Assembly (NCBI RefSeq): GCF_003113895.1
Contig: NZ_BDUD01000001.1
Coordinates: forward strand, 7,072,559-7,136,558
DNA from: Nostoc commune NIES-4072
GTDB lineage: Bacteria; Cyanobacteriota; Cyanobacteriia; Cyanobacteriales; Nostocaceae
Direction of reading: 5' to 3'
Length of the DNA: 64,000 nucleotides
Under the pieces are notes generated by a model. That model had not been told where the DNA came from. It ran no database searches and saw only the letters and a list, made by a program, of their open reading frames with translations. Below are positions 1 to 8,827 of the stretch, in pieces. How positions within the stretch are numbered: the first letter of the stretch is position 1; each line of letters begins with the position of its first letter. The position numbers and the translations under genes were made by a program.

Positions 1-170
1 ATGCCCTTTTGGTGAACAATCATGAACAATTGGTTATCTACCACATCATATTCCTCATACTCCCTATTAGGAGTAGCTACTGATAGCAACTCTATCATTC
101 CTCCTATCACCATACCTACTAAACTTCCTGGAGGTAATAATATTCCTAATGTCTCTCCGATCATCATCAT
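1..170 (-). CDS. Partial hypothetical hydrophobic protein (runs off left edge)
   Basis: An open frame on the minus strand begins at an ATG triplet cluster (first ATG at 168-170) and stays open for 56 codons to the window edge, so its C-terminus is not visible. The N-terminal 30 residues are hydrophobic and glycine-rich (GILLPPGSLVGMVIGGMIELL), suggesting a membrane segment. They are followed by an acidic, tyrosine-rich stretch (NREYEEYDVVDNQ). A weak purine-rich stretch lies upstream. I do not recognise the family. It would be divergent from the cupin gene at 201, sharing a very short intergenic region. Confidence 0.4.
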   Translation of the reverse strand, partial: MMMIGETLGILLPPGSLVGMVIGGMIELLSVATPNREYEEYDVVDNQLFMIVHQKG

Positions 171-200
171 CCAATCTTCTCAGCTATCAATTTAAAAGTT

Positions 201-812
201 ATGAAAGGTAAGGATTGGCTGCTAACGGGGGACGGTCATTATCAAGCCTGTAAAGCTGTAAGAGCATGGGATTTATTGAGAGAAAATTATCGCGTTTATC
301 GGTTTTTAACTGAAATCGAAGATGTTCTCAATAGTGTGGACGATCAAACCAGTTGTCTGCCAGAAATCCGAATGCTCGTAAGGCGCTTAATAGTAAATTC
401 CTACTGGGTGCGGAGTCAATATTTAGAGCCTTCGCCTAAAACGGGAACCTCTGTTTTACTCCTATACGATGAATTGGGTTTTCCGTTGACTGTGCAAACA
501 GTAACATTTGCACCAGGAACTCGATCAACCATTCATAATCATGGGACGTGGGGAATCGTGGCGGTGTTAAAAGGTCAGGAAAAAAATACTTTTTGGCGAC
601 GCACCCATAGCGCTGAAAATCTGGGCAAGATTGAACAGACAGGAGAGATAACTCTATTTCCAGGGGATATTATTAGCTTCACTCCTGATGCAATTCACAG
701 TGTAGAAGCAATGGGTGATGAACCAACTGTGACTTTTAATATCTACGGCGAAACTGATCCGAGTGAGAGATTTGAGTTTGACCCGGTTAAGTGTAGTGCT
801 AAAAACTTTTAG
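201..812 (+). CDS. Cysteine dioxygenase-like cupin protein
   Basis: The 203-residue protein resembles the cysteine dioxygenase type I cupin family, which oxidises cysteine or related thiols with a non-haem iron. The first cupin motif is visible near residues 110-130 (PGTRSTIHNHGTWGIVAVLKG), with the HxH pair that normally binds iron. The second motif is near residues 150-165 (LFPGDIISFTPDAIHSV), with the third histidine. The length is typical for the family. The substrate cannot be deduced: bacterial relatives include cysteine and 3-mercaptopropionate dioxygenases and uncharacterised cupins. A perfect GC-rich palindrome follows the stop, and the next gene is co-oriented 70 bases downstream. 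Confidence 0.75.
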   Translation: MKGKDWLLTGDGHYQACKAVRAWDLLRENYRVYRFLTEIEDVLNSVDDQTSCLPEIRMLVRRLIVNSYWVRSQYLEPSPKTGTSVLLLYDELGFPLTVQTVTFAPGTRSTIHNHGTWGIVAVLKGQEKNTFWRRTHSAENLGKIEQTGEITLFPGDIISFTPDAIHSVEAMGDEPTVTFNIYGETDPSERFEFDPVKCSAKNF

Positions 813-825
813 CATCACGCGGTAT

Positions 826-845
826 GGGCGCACAATTGTGCGCCC
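826..845. terminator. Perfect palindrome downstream of the cupin gene
   Basis: GGGCGCACAATTGTGCGCCC is a perfect 20-base palindrome 13 bases after the stop codon at 812, followed by TTAAAAAAG. It could fold as a GC-rich terminator stem in RNA, but there is no real U-tract and no natural loop, so it may instead be a protein-binding palindrome. Confidence 0.4.
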
Positions 846-881
846 TTAAAAAAGAATAGTATTTTACAGCGAGGTAGTTGA

Positions 882-1364
882 ATGGCAAGAGTAATTTTCT
901 ATAGTAAACCAGGCTGTAAAGGTGGTACTAAGCAAAAAGTTTTGCTTACAGCTGCTGGTCATGAGGTGATACCATACAATCTGCTAACAGAACCTTGGAC
1001 AGTTGAGCGGTTACGTTCATTTTTTGGCGATCGCCCCGTAGCCGAATGGTTTAATCCTTCCGCTCCAAAGGTAAAATCTGGTGAGGTAGTTCCTGAAAAA
1101 GTGGACGAACAAACCGCTTTGGCGCTGATGCTGAAAGAGCCGTTGTTGATTCGCCGTCCTTTATTAGAAGTAGGCGAACAGCGCGAGGTCGGATTTGATG
1201 TACAAAAGATTGATGCTTGGATTGGCTTACAAGCTGTGGATGAATCTTTACAAGAAATTAGCGACAATCTCATGAAGGAGAATTTGCAAGGCTGCTCTCA
1301 CGGTCATGGTCATCATCATGAACATGGTCATGAACACCAAAAGCAAGGCAACTGTAAACATTAG
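882..1364 (+). CDS. ArsC/Spx-family nitrogenase-associated protein with His-rich tail
   Basis: The first ~115 residues match the thioredoxin-fold ArsC/Spx family and specifically the nitrogenase-associated subgroup (VIFYSKPGCKGGTKQKVLL, then RSFFGDRPVAEWFN). The usual CxxC-like site is a single Cys in PGCKGG (Cys12). The C-terminal ~25 residues are extremely rich in histidine (SHGHGHHHEHGHEH) and bounded by two cysteines, an apparent metal-binding or storage tail not needed for the fold. The family is often found near nif genes in diazotrophs, but no nif gene is seen here. The catalytic role is unknown. The start ATG follows GCGAGGTAGTTGA. Confident for the family, not for the function. Confidence 0.8.
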   Translation: MARVIFYSKPGCKGGTKQKVLLTAAGHEVIPYNLLTEPWTVERLRSFFGDRPVAEWFNPSAPKVKSGEVVPEKVDEQTALALMLKEPLLIRRPLLEVGEQREVGFDVQKIDAWIGLQAVDESLQEISDNLMKENLQGCSHGHGHHHEHGHEHQKQGNCKH

Positions 1365-1369
1365 TACAG

Positions 1370-1445
1370 CATATAGCGGTTCTCTGTTGAGTAGGTACTA
1401 AATCCCACCCCCCTTTTCGCAAGCACGGAGAGGGGGGACTGGAGT
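1370..1445. repeat. Relic of a dispersed repeat related to the MITE at 40668
   Basis: The bases from 1370 (ATAGCGGTTCTCTGTTGAGT) closely match the left terminal repeat of the MITE-like element at 40668 (ATAGCGGTTCTCAGTTGAGT). They are followed by a C-rich/G-rich block typical of these elements. No matching right end is seen, so this looks like a degenerate or one-ended copy. It occupies much of the 302-base gap before the next gene. I see no gene in that gap. Confidence 0.45.
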
Positions 1446-1666
1446 CGGTGAGAGACTTTGGGTTGGGGTTGTGACTTTGGGTCATTTGCGATCTTGGTGG
1501 TTAGCTAATTAATATTTCATGTATTATTAAGAGCGATCGCCCTCTCCCAACTCTTCAAAACTCTGGCATAATCAGACATGGTTGCACCTAAAAAGCTGAT
1601 TTAAAGCTTTACGCCGAATGGATATTTTAATAGAATAATCTCATCAAAAGATTCGCAGAAACATAA

Positions 1667-3283
1667 ATGGACTGGATTACACTACTGCGATCGCTACAGT
1701 CTGATTTTATTAAAAGGTTAACATCTGGTTCTCTGCTTCATTGTGAAACAGAAGGTCAATATAGTGAAGTAACTATAATCTCTGGAGAAAGATTAAAGGC
1801 GCTACGGGAATTTTGCTGGCAAATGGCTGAGAAATATAAGCGTGTTTTGCCAGTCCGTGATGTTTTTCTTAGCTATCTCAAAGGCAAGTTGGGTGAGGAA
1901 GTTGTCAAAGAACGTTTAGCTGATTTTATTACGGAAGTTGATTATGAAAAGCGATTTGGCGGCGATGGCAATATAGATTTTACCTTGACTTCTGACCCAT
2001 CTATTGGTATTGAGGTTAAATCTCGTCACGGTAGTATTGATAGAGTTAGATGGTCAATTAGTTCTGAAGAGGTTGAAAAAAATGCAGTTGTAGTTTGCAT
2101 TTTGATTCAAGAAGATGTGAGTGAAGCGCAATCTGAATATCACCTTTTCTTAGCTGGCTTTCTCCCAACCCGAATGATTAAGTTAAAGACTGGTAAAATT
2201 TCTTTTGGGATAGAGCAATTACTGTATGGTGGCGGTTTATGGTGTTATCTAGAACAGTTACAATATTCTATAAATTCTTCTAGGCAACAAACACCAATTT
2301 ATAAATATCTTCCGAAGCAGAAAATTGCATCTAAGCCAACTATTAATCAGTTGAGTAACTCTTATTTTAAACCAGAATATAATGATGAACATTTAAATAT
2401 ACTTTATGTAAGATTAGGTGATGAATGTTTTGAGAAAGGAGAATATTTAAATGCGATCGCCAACTATAATCAAGCCTTACAAATAAAATCTGGTGATGTT
2501 GATTTATATTATAAACGAGGTTTAGCTCACTATCAAATAGGAGATTATGAAGCTGCGATCGCAGATTATTCTCAAGCAATTCAAATTAATCTTCATGATG
2601 CTAAATCTTACAATAAACGAGGTTTAGCTCTGTCTCAACTGGGGCGGTTAGAAGAAGCAATTAATGATTATACTCAGGCTATCAGAATTAATCCTAATGT
2701 TGCCGTAGCTTATAAAAACCGTGCTGAAGCTCGTTCTCACGTAGGAGATAACCAAGGAGCAATTGAAGATTACACACAGGCTATTAAAATTAACCCCCAT
2801 TATGCTGATGCTTATAAAAACCGTGGAATTGCTCGTTATTTATTAGGCTCTCAACCGGGATTTCCCCAAGCAATTAAAATTAATCCTAAAGATGCTATAG
2901 CTTATAAAAAACGTGGTAATGCTCGTTCAGATTTAGGAGATTTTGAAGGAGCGATTGAAGATTATACTGAGGCAATACAAATTAATCCTAATTATGCAGA
3001 TGCTTATTACAACCGTGGTAATGCTCGTTCAGATTTAGGAGATTTTGAAAGAGCAATTGAAGATTATACTCAGGCAATCCAGATTAATACAAATTATGCA
3101 GATGCTTATTACAACCGTGGCAATATCCGTTTAGAAATAGCAGATAAACAGGGAGCAATTGAAGATTTTCAAAAAGCGGCAGACATCTATCGTCAAGAAG
3201 GTAAGTTAGAAGCACTCAAAGATACACGAGAAATAATATTAGATTTAGAAATAGAAGAATCATTAGATATTTTAAACTTCTAG
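1667..3283 (+). CDS. PD-(D/E)XK nuclease-like domain fused to TPR repeats
   Basis: The 538-residue protein has two parts. Residues ~60-190 include DGNIDFTLTSDPSIGIEVKSRHG, which fits the D...ExK core of PD-(D/E)XK nuclease-fold domains (Asp then Glu-x-Lys). Residues ~245-525 are about eight tetratricopeptide repeats with the consensus LGDxxGAIEDYTQAIxINPxxADAYxNRG. TPRs normally mediate protein-protein contacts. One repeat near residue 395 is shortened (LLGSQPGFPQAIKIN), missing about four residues relative to its neighbours. The repeats are highly similar to each other. Nuclease activity is inferred from the motif only; the domain may be catalytically inactive or a regulatory module. It contains HIP1 sites, so it is probably long resident. 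Confidence 0.7.
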   Translation: MDWITLLRSLQSDFIKRLTSGSLLHCETEGQYSEVTIISGERLKALREFCWQMAEKYKRVLPVRDVFLSYLKGKLGEEVVKERLADFITEVDYEKRFGGDGNIDFTLTSDPSIGIEVKSRHGSIDRVRWSISSEEVEKNAVVVCILIQEDVSEAQSEYHLFLAGFLPTRMIKLKTGKISFGIEQLLYGGGLWCYLEQLQYSINSSRQQTPIYKYLPKQKIASKPTINQLSNSYFKPEYNDEHLNILYVRLGDECFEKGEYLNAIANYNQALQIKSGDVDLYYKRGLAHYQIGDYEAAIADYSQAIQINLHDAKSYNKRGLALSQLGRLEEAINDYTQAIRINPNVAVAYKNRAEARSHVGDNQGAIEDYTQAIKINPHYADAYKNRGIARYLLGSQPGFPQAIKINPKDAIAYKKRGNARSDLGDFEGAIEDYTEAIQINPNYADAYYNRGNARSDLGDFERAIEDYTQAIQINTNYADAYYNRGNIRLEIADKQGAIEDFQKAADIYRQEGKLEALKDTREIILDLEIEESLDILNF

Positions 3284-3382
3284 AAAATCGATGATTTCGG
3301 ATAAATAGCGACTTTTAGTTTAATAAATATCATAGTCGCATAATTTAGTTATAAATCCCACACTACTACACTTAGCCGTTAT

Positions 3383-3474
3383 CCCCTCCTCGCTTGCGGG
3401 GAGGGGAGACGAAGCGTAGCTTTTACGGGGTGGGGTTCTTCAGGTTTAAGAAGTAGTCAGGCGGACATGAGATA
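3383..3474. repeat. Dispersed repeat, copy 1 (second copy at 17133)
   Basis: A C-rich/G-rich hairpin-forming block is followed by GGGGTGGGGTTCTTCAGG and a tail that ends GCGGACATGA. The same order, with substitutions, appears at 17133-17212 (GGGGTGGGGTTCTTCGGC, tail ending CGAACATAAT). This copy also contains the short dispersed repeat GACGAAGCGTAGC. It lies in the gap between the TPR gene and the convergent cphA2 gene. Confidence 0.55.
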
Positions 3475-3511
3475 AAAGGAGATTTGAAAAGTATTGGGCG
3501 AATAAAATTCG

Positions 3512-5425
3512 CTACTGCAAAATTGCTCCAGTTTCTTTCAAATAAACCCGCGTAAATGGTTCATCTTCACCCAAAGTATAATCTTCAATCAATCCTTTGC
3601 GACGGATAGAAATGTCGTTGCCTTTTCTAATCACCACAGTGGAACCATCAAACACATCCCGTACCAACATCATCTCAGTTTCGGTGGGATTATCCAAAAC
3701 TACCATATTACTACTGCGGTAAAACATCCCTTCTTCATTTAAGATATCTTCCGCATACTCGGTAATCAGCAAATCAAGTTTTGGATGACGCAGCAAAGTT
3801 TGGACATTGCTGTTGTAATTTTTGCTTAATACTTTTTTGGAGCGATTCACAAAAACTGCATCACGACAAACAGCGCCTATTGTCCAGTTGGGGTTTTGTA
3901 AAAGGATATGGTCAATTGTTGCTTGCAGTTCTTCAACTGAGATTTTATTAAAGGTAATAATTGGTATCCTGGCATCTGTACCCGACTCAAAAAAGGTTTC
4001 TAAGATATAAGAAGGCACATCAACACTTTCACCAACAGAAGGTTTAAGATGCATTAAAACACCTGGTGCAGCGTTAATTTCTAAGATGGCAAACTTACTG
4101 GATTTCCAAGATTCTGAGAGACTTTTCGTAATGACATCAATACCAAGGCAAGTCAACTGGAAGTGTTGGGCAATATCTTGCGCCAAAATAATATTGTCAT
4201 CATGAACTGTCTGGGTTGCATCAATGCTCATACCTCCGGCTGAAAGATTAGCGACTTTACGCAGGTAAACAGTGCGTCCCTTCTCAATCACGCTGTCCAA
4301 TGATAAGCGCTGTTCTTCTAAATAGAGTTCCATCGCTTCATCTATTTGAATTTTACTCATCGGCGAGGTAGGCGTGTCTTGGCGTGCAGGTTTCCGGTTC
4401 TCTTGGCGGATTAATTCTGCAAGCGTTAAATAGCCATCACCAACAACTGATGCTGGACGGCGTTCTGTGGCGGCGACAAATCTGCCATTGACACACAACA
4501 AGCGAAAATCTGATCCAGAAATACTTTTCTCAACAATTATCCGAGTTAGCTGATCTTCGGGAATCGCTGCTAATGCCCTATTATAAGCAGCTTCCAATTC
4601 TTTTGAGTCCTGCACATCAGCCGTAACGCCAATTCCTTTGTGACCTACCACTGGCTTAACTGCCACTGGGTAGCCAATTTGTCTTGCTGCTGCTAAGGCT
4701 TCCTTTTCAGTAAAAACGATATCGCCTTCAGGGACTGGGAAACCCAAAGTTTTTAAAAATGCCTTACAGTCGTCTTTACGGGTGGTAAACTCCGAATCTA
4801 GATGGCTATCACAGTTAAATGTTGTTGCGACCCCTCGCACATGTTTTTTTCCTAAGCCGTATTGCATTAATCCTTCTTCCCACAAATAAAAGGCGGGAAT
4901 ACCTTTTTCGTAAGCTGTTCGCAATAAGGCGTAAACTGTGGGGCCACCATAGACAGAGGCGCGGAATTTATTTTGCAGCCTCACCAATTGTTCATCAAAG
5001 GTAAAGTCTTCGTCTTGGGTAATAGCTTCAAACCAATCCCAAACAAAATAAGCTACCTCTCTACTTGTGCGTTCATGTAGTGATTGAACGCTAATCCGCA
5101 CAAAATCTGGATATGGCTTGACACTCCAACGGTTAAGGTGCAAATCCATGTCCAGTTTTCCGACTTCAGACACAACTTGGGCAAATAGATCAGCATAAGA
5201 TTCGTAGCTTTTGCTGCCCAGGTGAGGATAGCGATCGCTAATCTTTGCAATATAATCTTCAATGGGCAAAGGCTCTCTAGAGTCAATTAGAGCAAAATCA
5301 AATACTAGCGCTCCTGTATCTAAATAAGGGTTGGGCCCAACAAAATGCTTGAAGTTGAAAATATCGAATACATCCGTTCTTCTAGCATTAATGCGGACTA
5401 AATCACTGCTTTTTTGTAGAACCAT
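3512..5425 (-). CDS. cphA2: Cyanophycin synthetase-like ligase CphA2
   Basis: The 637-residue protein is clearly homologous to cyanophycin synthetase. The N-terminal region precedes an ATP-grasp domain at about residues 215-480 (FPVPEGDIVFTEKEAL, YPVAVKPVVGHKGIGVTADV, FAILEINAAPGVLMHLKPSVG). In CphA1 the next domain is Mur-ligase-like with a GTNGKTT P-loop after RIPI. Here RIPIITFNKISVEEL replaces it and the rest is shortened, so the second ligase site is missing. That is the hallmark of CphA2, which in other cyanobacteria re-polymerises beta-aspartyl-arginine dipeptides. AAAGG lies upstream of the ATG. It is divergent from a small gene and a cyanophycinase, consistent with a local cyanophycin turnover cluster. 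Confidence 0.88.
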   Translation of the reverse strand: MVLQKSSDLVRINARRTDVFDIFNFKHFVGPNPYLDTGALVFDFALIDSREPLPIEDYIAKISDRYPHLGSKSYESYADLFAQVVSEVGKLDMDLHLNRWSVKPYPDFVRISVQSLHERTSREVAYFVWDWFEAITQDEDFTFDEQLVRLQNKFRASVYGGPTVYALLRTAYEKGIPAFYLWEEGLMQYGLGKKHVRGVATTFNCDSHLDSEFTTRKDDCKAFLKTLGFPVPEGDIVFTEKEALAAARQIGYPVAVKPVVGHKGIGVTADVQDSKELEAAYNRALAAIPEDQLTRIIVEKSISGSDFRLLCVNGRFVAATERRPASVVGDGYLTLAELIRQENRKPARQDTPTSPMSKIQIDEAMELYLEEQRLSLDSVIEKGRTVYLRKVANLSAGGMSIDATQTVHDDNIILAQDIAQHFQLTCLGIDVITKSLSESWKSSKFAILEINAAPGVLMHLKPSVGESVDVPSYILETFFESGTDARIPIITFNKISVEELQATIDHILLQNPNWTIGAVCRDAVFVNRSKKVLSKNYNSNVQTLLRHPKLDLLITEYAEDILNEEGMFYRSSNMVVLDNPTETEMMLVRDVFDGSTVVIRKGNDISIRRKGLIEDYTLGEDEPFTRVYLKETGAILQ

Positions 5426-5755
5426 TGATTACGAACCTTTGGCTAAACACCCTGAAATTTAAATGCTGAGTTCTGGTTACTCAGACTTATTGATTGTAAA
5501 TTAACTCACATTATCTTTTGAGAGTGATGGCAAAGCCATTGAATCTAATCAGAACTTAGATTAAACCTATTAGTAAGCATTTTCAACTATCTCAAGGCAT
5601 AATTAAACCCCCCTACCTTAGCAAAGAAAAAACTACAGTTAATTCATCCTCATGAATGGTCAAATATATAACCTTTGAAAGGTGCAACACTCAGCCAATA
5701 AATTGTATAAATAAATATGCGGTATTCAAAAGACAGTCATAAAGACAGCAAAGTT

Positions 5756-5959
5756 ATGAATAGCACACAAGCTGCTCTAAGAGACGAAATTCGCGAACTT
5801 GCTGAGGAAGCTTTTCACCAAAAGCTGATCTCTGGGCATGGTGATGGCCCGGATATAAACGAGTATCAAATTGTCTACCAAGGCAAACCCAGGCATCTCC
5901 CCCTCGAACAAGCACGTTTTTTCTTAACTAACTTGCTTTATAGAAGTCGCATTCATTAG
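5756..5959 (+). CDS. Small hypothetical protein between cphA2 and cphB
   Basis: This is a 67-residue protein if started at the ATG at 5756; an in-frame ATG at 5717 would add 13 polar residues. It begins with a predicted helix (NSTQAALRDEIRELAEEAFHQ) followed by HGDGPDINEYQIVYQGKPRHLPLEQARFFL. There is no signal peptide or membrane segment. I do not recognise the family. The position between cphA2 and cphB suggests possible co-regulation with cyanophycin metabolism, but that is inference. Confidence 0.6.
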   Translation: MNSTQAALRDEIRELAEEAFHQKLISGHGDGPDINEYQIVYQGKPRHLPLEQARFFLTNLLYRSRIH

Positions 5960-6316
5960 GACTTACCATCAGATATCTAATTGCATCCAGCGAGAGTTAA
6001 TACCAATTTTTTAATAATTGCACGATAAATTTCCAATCGGCAATTAGCAATGTCTCTAAAAAATCACTCTAGAGGCAGTTGTTGCTGTGGGTTTTATTAA
6101 GTCAACGAATGTTAATGAGGATAGCTATTTTCTATGTAATTTTTGGCAAGAATCTTTTAGTCTGCTGCGATGTCTAACGACAAGCGGCTTTTCTACGAGA
6201 CGCTACGCGAATATCAATACTATCTTCTATTAGGTGATCTACCAAAGGGATGATTTGATAGTTGGAATTGTCATGGTTTAGTAAAATTTATTAACTCAAA
6301 TCAGGGGACATCGATC
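5960..6316. other. Gene-less stretch with a short dispersed repeat
   Basis: No convincing gene lies in these ~360 bases. At 6167-6211 there is a Nostoc-type short dispersed repeat (GCGATGTCTAACGACAAGCG followed by CGAGACGCTACGCGA). Its left half recurs at 36409 at the start of the glcE gene and, diverged, at 45711. The last ~100 bases presumably hold the cphB promoter; I see no clear consensus boxes. Confidence 0.5.
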
Positions 6317-7159
6317 ATGGTACAAACTAATTCAAAAGGGCAACTGGTAATTATTGGGGGAGCCGAAGACAAGGAAGGAGATTGCCAAATTCTGCGGGAC
6401 TTTGTGCGACGCGCTGGGGGTACAAAAGCGTATATTGTAATAATGACGGCGGCGACAGAATTACCTAGAGAAGTGGGAGAAAATTATATTAGAGTATTTG
6501 AGCGCCTGGGAGCCGAAAATGCTCGGATTATTGATACAGAAACCCGCGAAGATGGATCTTCTTCTACTGCATTGGAAGCAATTCATAAAGCAACTGGGAT
6601 ATTTTTTACTGGGGGAGATCAAGCTCGCATCACCAGTATTCTCAAGGACACCGAAATAGATACGGCGATTCATCAACGGTTCTCTGAAGGTGTAGTTATC
6701 GGAGGCACAAGCGCCGGAGCTGCCGTGATGCCAGACGTAATGATTGTAGAAGGCGACTCAGAAACACATCCTCGGATTGAAACTGTTGAAATGGGCCCGG
6801 GTCTTGGTTTTCTACCAGGAGTGGTAATTGACCAACATTTTTCCCAGCGCGGACGTTTGGGACGCTTAATTTCAGCTTTGATACTACAGCCTGCTGTTTT
6901 GGGATTCGGTATTGACGAGAATACCGCTATGGTCGTGACAGATAACCAAGTTGAAGTTATTGGTGAAGGTGCGGTTACGATTGTTGATGAATCAGAGGCT
7001 ACGTACAACAATATGGACGAAATCTTGAAAGATGAGTCTTTGGCGATTTGCGGAGCAAAGCTTCATATTTTGCCACATGGTTTCAAATTTGACTTGAAAA
7101 CCCGTCAGCCTATCCTAAATAATGGCTCTGTGGCAAATGTTTCTGTAGGTGTTGGTTAA
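6317..7159 (+). CDS. cphB: Cyanophycinase
   Basis: The 280-residue protein is a cyanophycinase, a serine-type exopeptidase (peptidase family S51) that releases beta-Asp-Arg dipeptides from cyanophycin. The nucleophile motif GGTSAGA places Ser at residue 132, the same number as in characterised cyanobacterial CphB. Other family blocks are LVIIGGAEDKE near the N-terminus, FFTGGDQARI near residue 97, and DQHFSQRGRLGRL with the conserved His. AGGGGACAT precedes the start. It lies next to cphA2 on the opposite strand. Together they would degrade cyanophycin and re-polymerise the released dipeptides. Confidence 0.92.
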   Translation: MVQTNSKGQLVIIGGAEDKEGDCQILRDFVRRAGGTKAYIVIMTAATELPREVGENYIRVFERLGAENARIIDTETREDGSSSTALEAIHKATGIFFTGGDQARITSILKDTEIDTAIHQRFSEGVVIGGTSAGAAVMPDVMIVEGDSETHPRIETVEMGPGLGFLPGVVIDQHFSQRGRLGRLISALILQPAVLGFGIDENTAMVVTDNQVEVIGEGAVTIVDESEATYNNMDEILKDESLAICGAKLHILPHGFKFDLKTRQPILNNGSVANVSVGVG

Positions 7160-7170
7160 ATCAACACCTA
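7146..7170 (+). terminator. Hairpin at the end of cphB
   Basis: TAGGTGTTG and CAACACCTA form a perfect 9-bp stem around a 7-base loop that contains the cphB stop codon. The stem is followed by ACTTTTAG. It is a plausible weak intrinsic terminator. Confidence 0.5.
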
Positions 7171-7661
7171 ACTTTTAGCAGGTGCATTTAAGTTAAGCCA
7201 ATAATTAATAATTGTAGATTATTGACATTTATTTCTTGAATATCCTCCCAATTACTCTTAGAAATAGCGGACATAGCCCCGCATTTTCAGGAGGAAGGGG
7301 GGATTTATTAATAAGCGATCGCAGTCTTAATTACAAGATAAACTACTAATTGGCGTTACTCACAATTAGTGCTTTTGTCAATATATAAGTTTTATTCATA
7401 AGCTTCACAACTGGTTCGCTAAATCTAAAATCTCTTTATCTCAACAAATCGTGCTGTGGTAAGGCAGCCTGTCAAAGTCTATTGCTGATGATTTCCCAAG
7501 TCTGGAATACAAAAATTCCAATAAACAAGTCACGCTGTGCTAAACCAACCTGATGAAAGATACCTTGTGGTTTTGGGAACACTAGATATAGCACCAGACT
7601 GAACAAGAAAGGGCTGATGTCTAAAGGGGAATGAAATAACAGATCGAAAAATACAGTTCCC
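7171..7661. other. Gene-less stretch upstream of a TPR gene
   Basis: About 490 bases without a supportable gene. It contains one HIP1 site near 7316 and otherwise AT-rich sequence. A minus-strand open frame at 7472-7786 has no family resemblance and overlaps the TPR gene, so I treat it as chance. Confidence 0.4.
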
Positions 7662-8717
7662 GTGCAATTACCCATAACACACTTAAAATCAGTGAAGCGT
7701 AATACAATTACCCATGAATTTGACTCTGGTTCACAAGCAGAAATACTACCTATACAGGAAAGTGATGACATATCGGAAGCATCCAAGCTACTAAGGCAAG
7801 GAATTCAACAGCAGCAAGCTGGTGAATTAATAGCGGCTTTGAAGTCCTTACAACAATCCTTGGGGCTGTTTCAATCGGTTGGGGATTTGCAAAAACAAGC
7901 ACAGGCACTTTCTTTTTTAGGATTGGTAACTTACACAGCTGGAGACTACAAAGGTGCTATCTCTTACTCCGAACAGTGTTTGTCTTTGGTCAATAACTCC
8001 TCAGATTTTGTAATGCAAATGCAAGCACTTTCCCATTTAGGGAATGCATACCGTCATCTAAATGACCATAACAAGGCTATTGAATTTTTGGAAAAGTGTT
8101 TAAAAATAACACAACAGCTGCAAGACAAACGTAGTCAAGTAGCAGCACTGAATAATTTAGGATTGGTATATAAAGCTTCGGGTAACTTTATACAGGCAAT
8201 TGAGTATCAGCAGCAAAGTCTAGAGATTGTCCGGGAACTCAAAGATAACTGGGGCGAGGAACAGGTACTCAAGAATTTGGGTAATGCTTGGTATGCTTTG
8301 GACAATTACTCAAAAGCGATCGCCTATTATGAGCAGTGTGTAATACTAGCACGTTCCTTGAAACATGTTCGCAGTGCTTCTCAGGTGCTAAAGAATTTAG
8401 GGAATGCTTGTTATGCCTTAGGTGATTATGCTAAAGCCATTAAGTATTATGAAGAACGGTTGCAATTAGCTAGAGAAATTCAAGACAAGCGTAGCGAGGA
8501 ACAGTCTTTAGGTAACTTAGGAGTTGCTTGTGAAGCTTTGGGTGACTATAACAAAGCGATTAAGTATTATGAAGAACGTTTGCTGTTAGCTAGAAGCATC
8601 AAAGATCGGCGCAGTGAAGAAGAAGCTCTTGATCGTCTGAAAGCTGCTTGCTACGCCTTGGGTGATTATGCCAAAGCTATGCAATACCAGCAAGGAACAT
8701 CTTCAAATAATTTGTAA
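7662..8717 (+). CDS. Tetratricopeptide repeat protein
   Basis: The ~350-residue protein is made of TPR repeats of the ~40-residue kinesin-light-chain/MalT type, visible from about residue 40 to the end (ALSFLGLVTYTAGDYKGAIS, LKNLGNACYALGDYAKAIKYYEERL, and similar). No catalytic or membrane domain is present, so it is probably a protein-interaction scaffold. The start is uncertain: the frame opens with GTG at 7662, and another GTG lies at 7692. The later repeats share nearly identical segments, suggesting recent internal duplication. Function unknown. Confidence 0.75.
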   Translation: MQLPITHLKSVKRNTITHEFDSGSQAEILPIQESDDISEASKLLRQGIQQQQAGELIAALKSLQQSLGLFQSVGDLQKQAQALSFLGLVTYTAGDYKGAISYSEQCLSLVNNSSDFVMQMQALSHLGNAYRHLNDHNKAIEFLEKCLKITQQLQDKRSQVAALNNLGLVYKASGNFIQAIEYQQQSLEIVRELKDNWGEEQVLKNLGNAWYALDNYSKAIAYYEQCVILARSLKHVRSASQVLKNLGNACYALGDYAKAIKYYEERLQLAREIQDKRSEEQSLGNLGVACEALGDYNKAIKYYEERLLLARSIKDRRSEEEALDRLKAACYALGDYAKAMQYQQGTSSNNL

Positions 8718-8827
8718 TACTCGCCTCCGGCGAGAAGCAGGCTACGTAATTCGTAATTACAAAAAGTCCGAAAAATCGTTAAAAAGCAAGAGAGGGAAAG
8801 GAATAATTAAAAGTTAATAATATGAAA

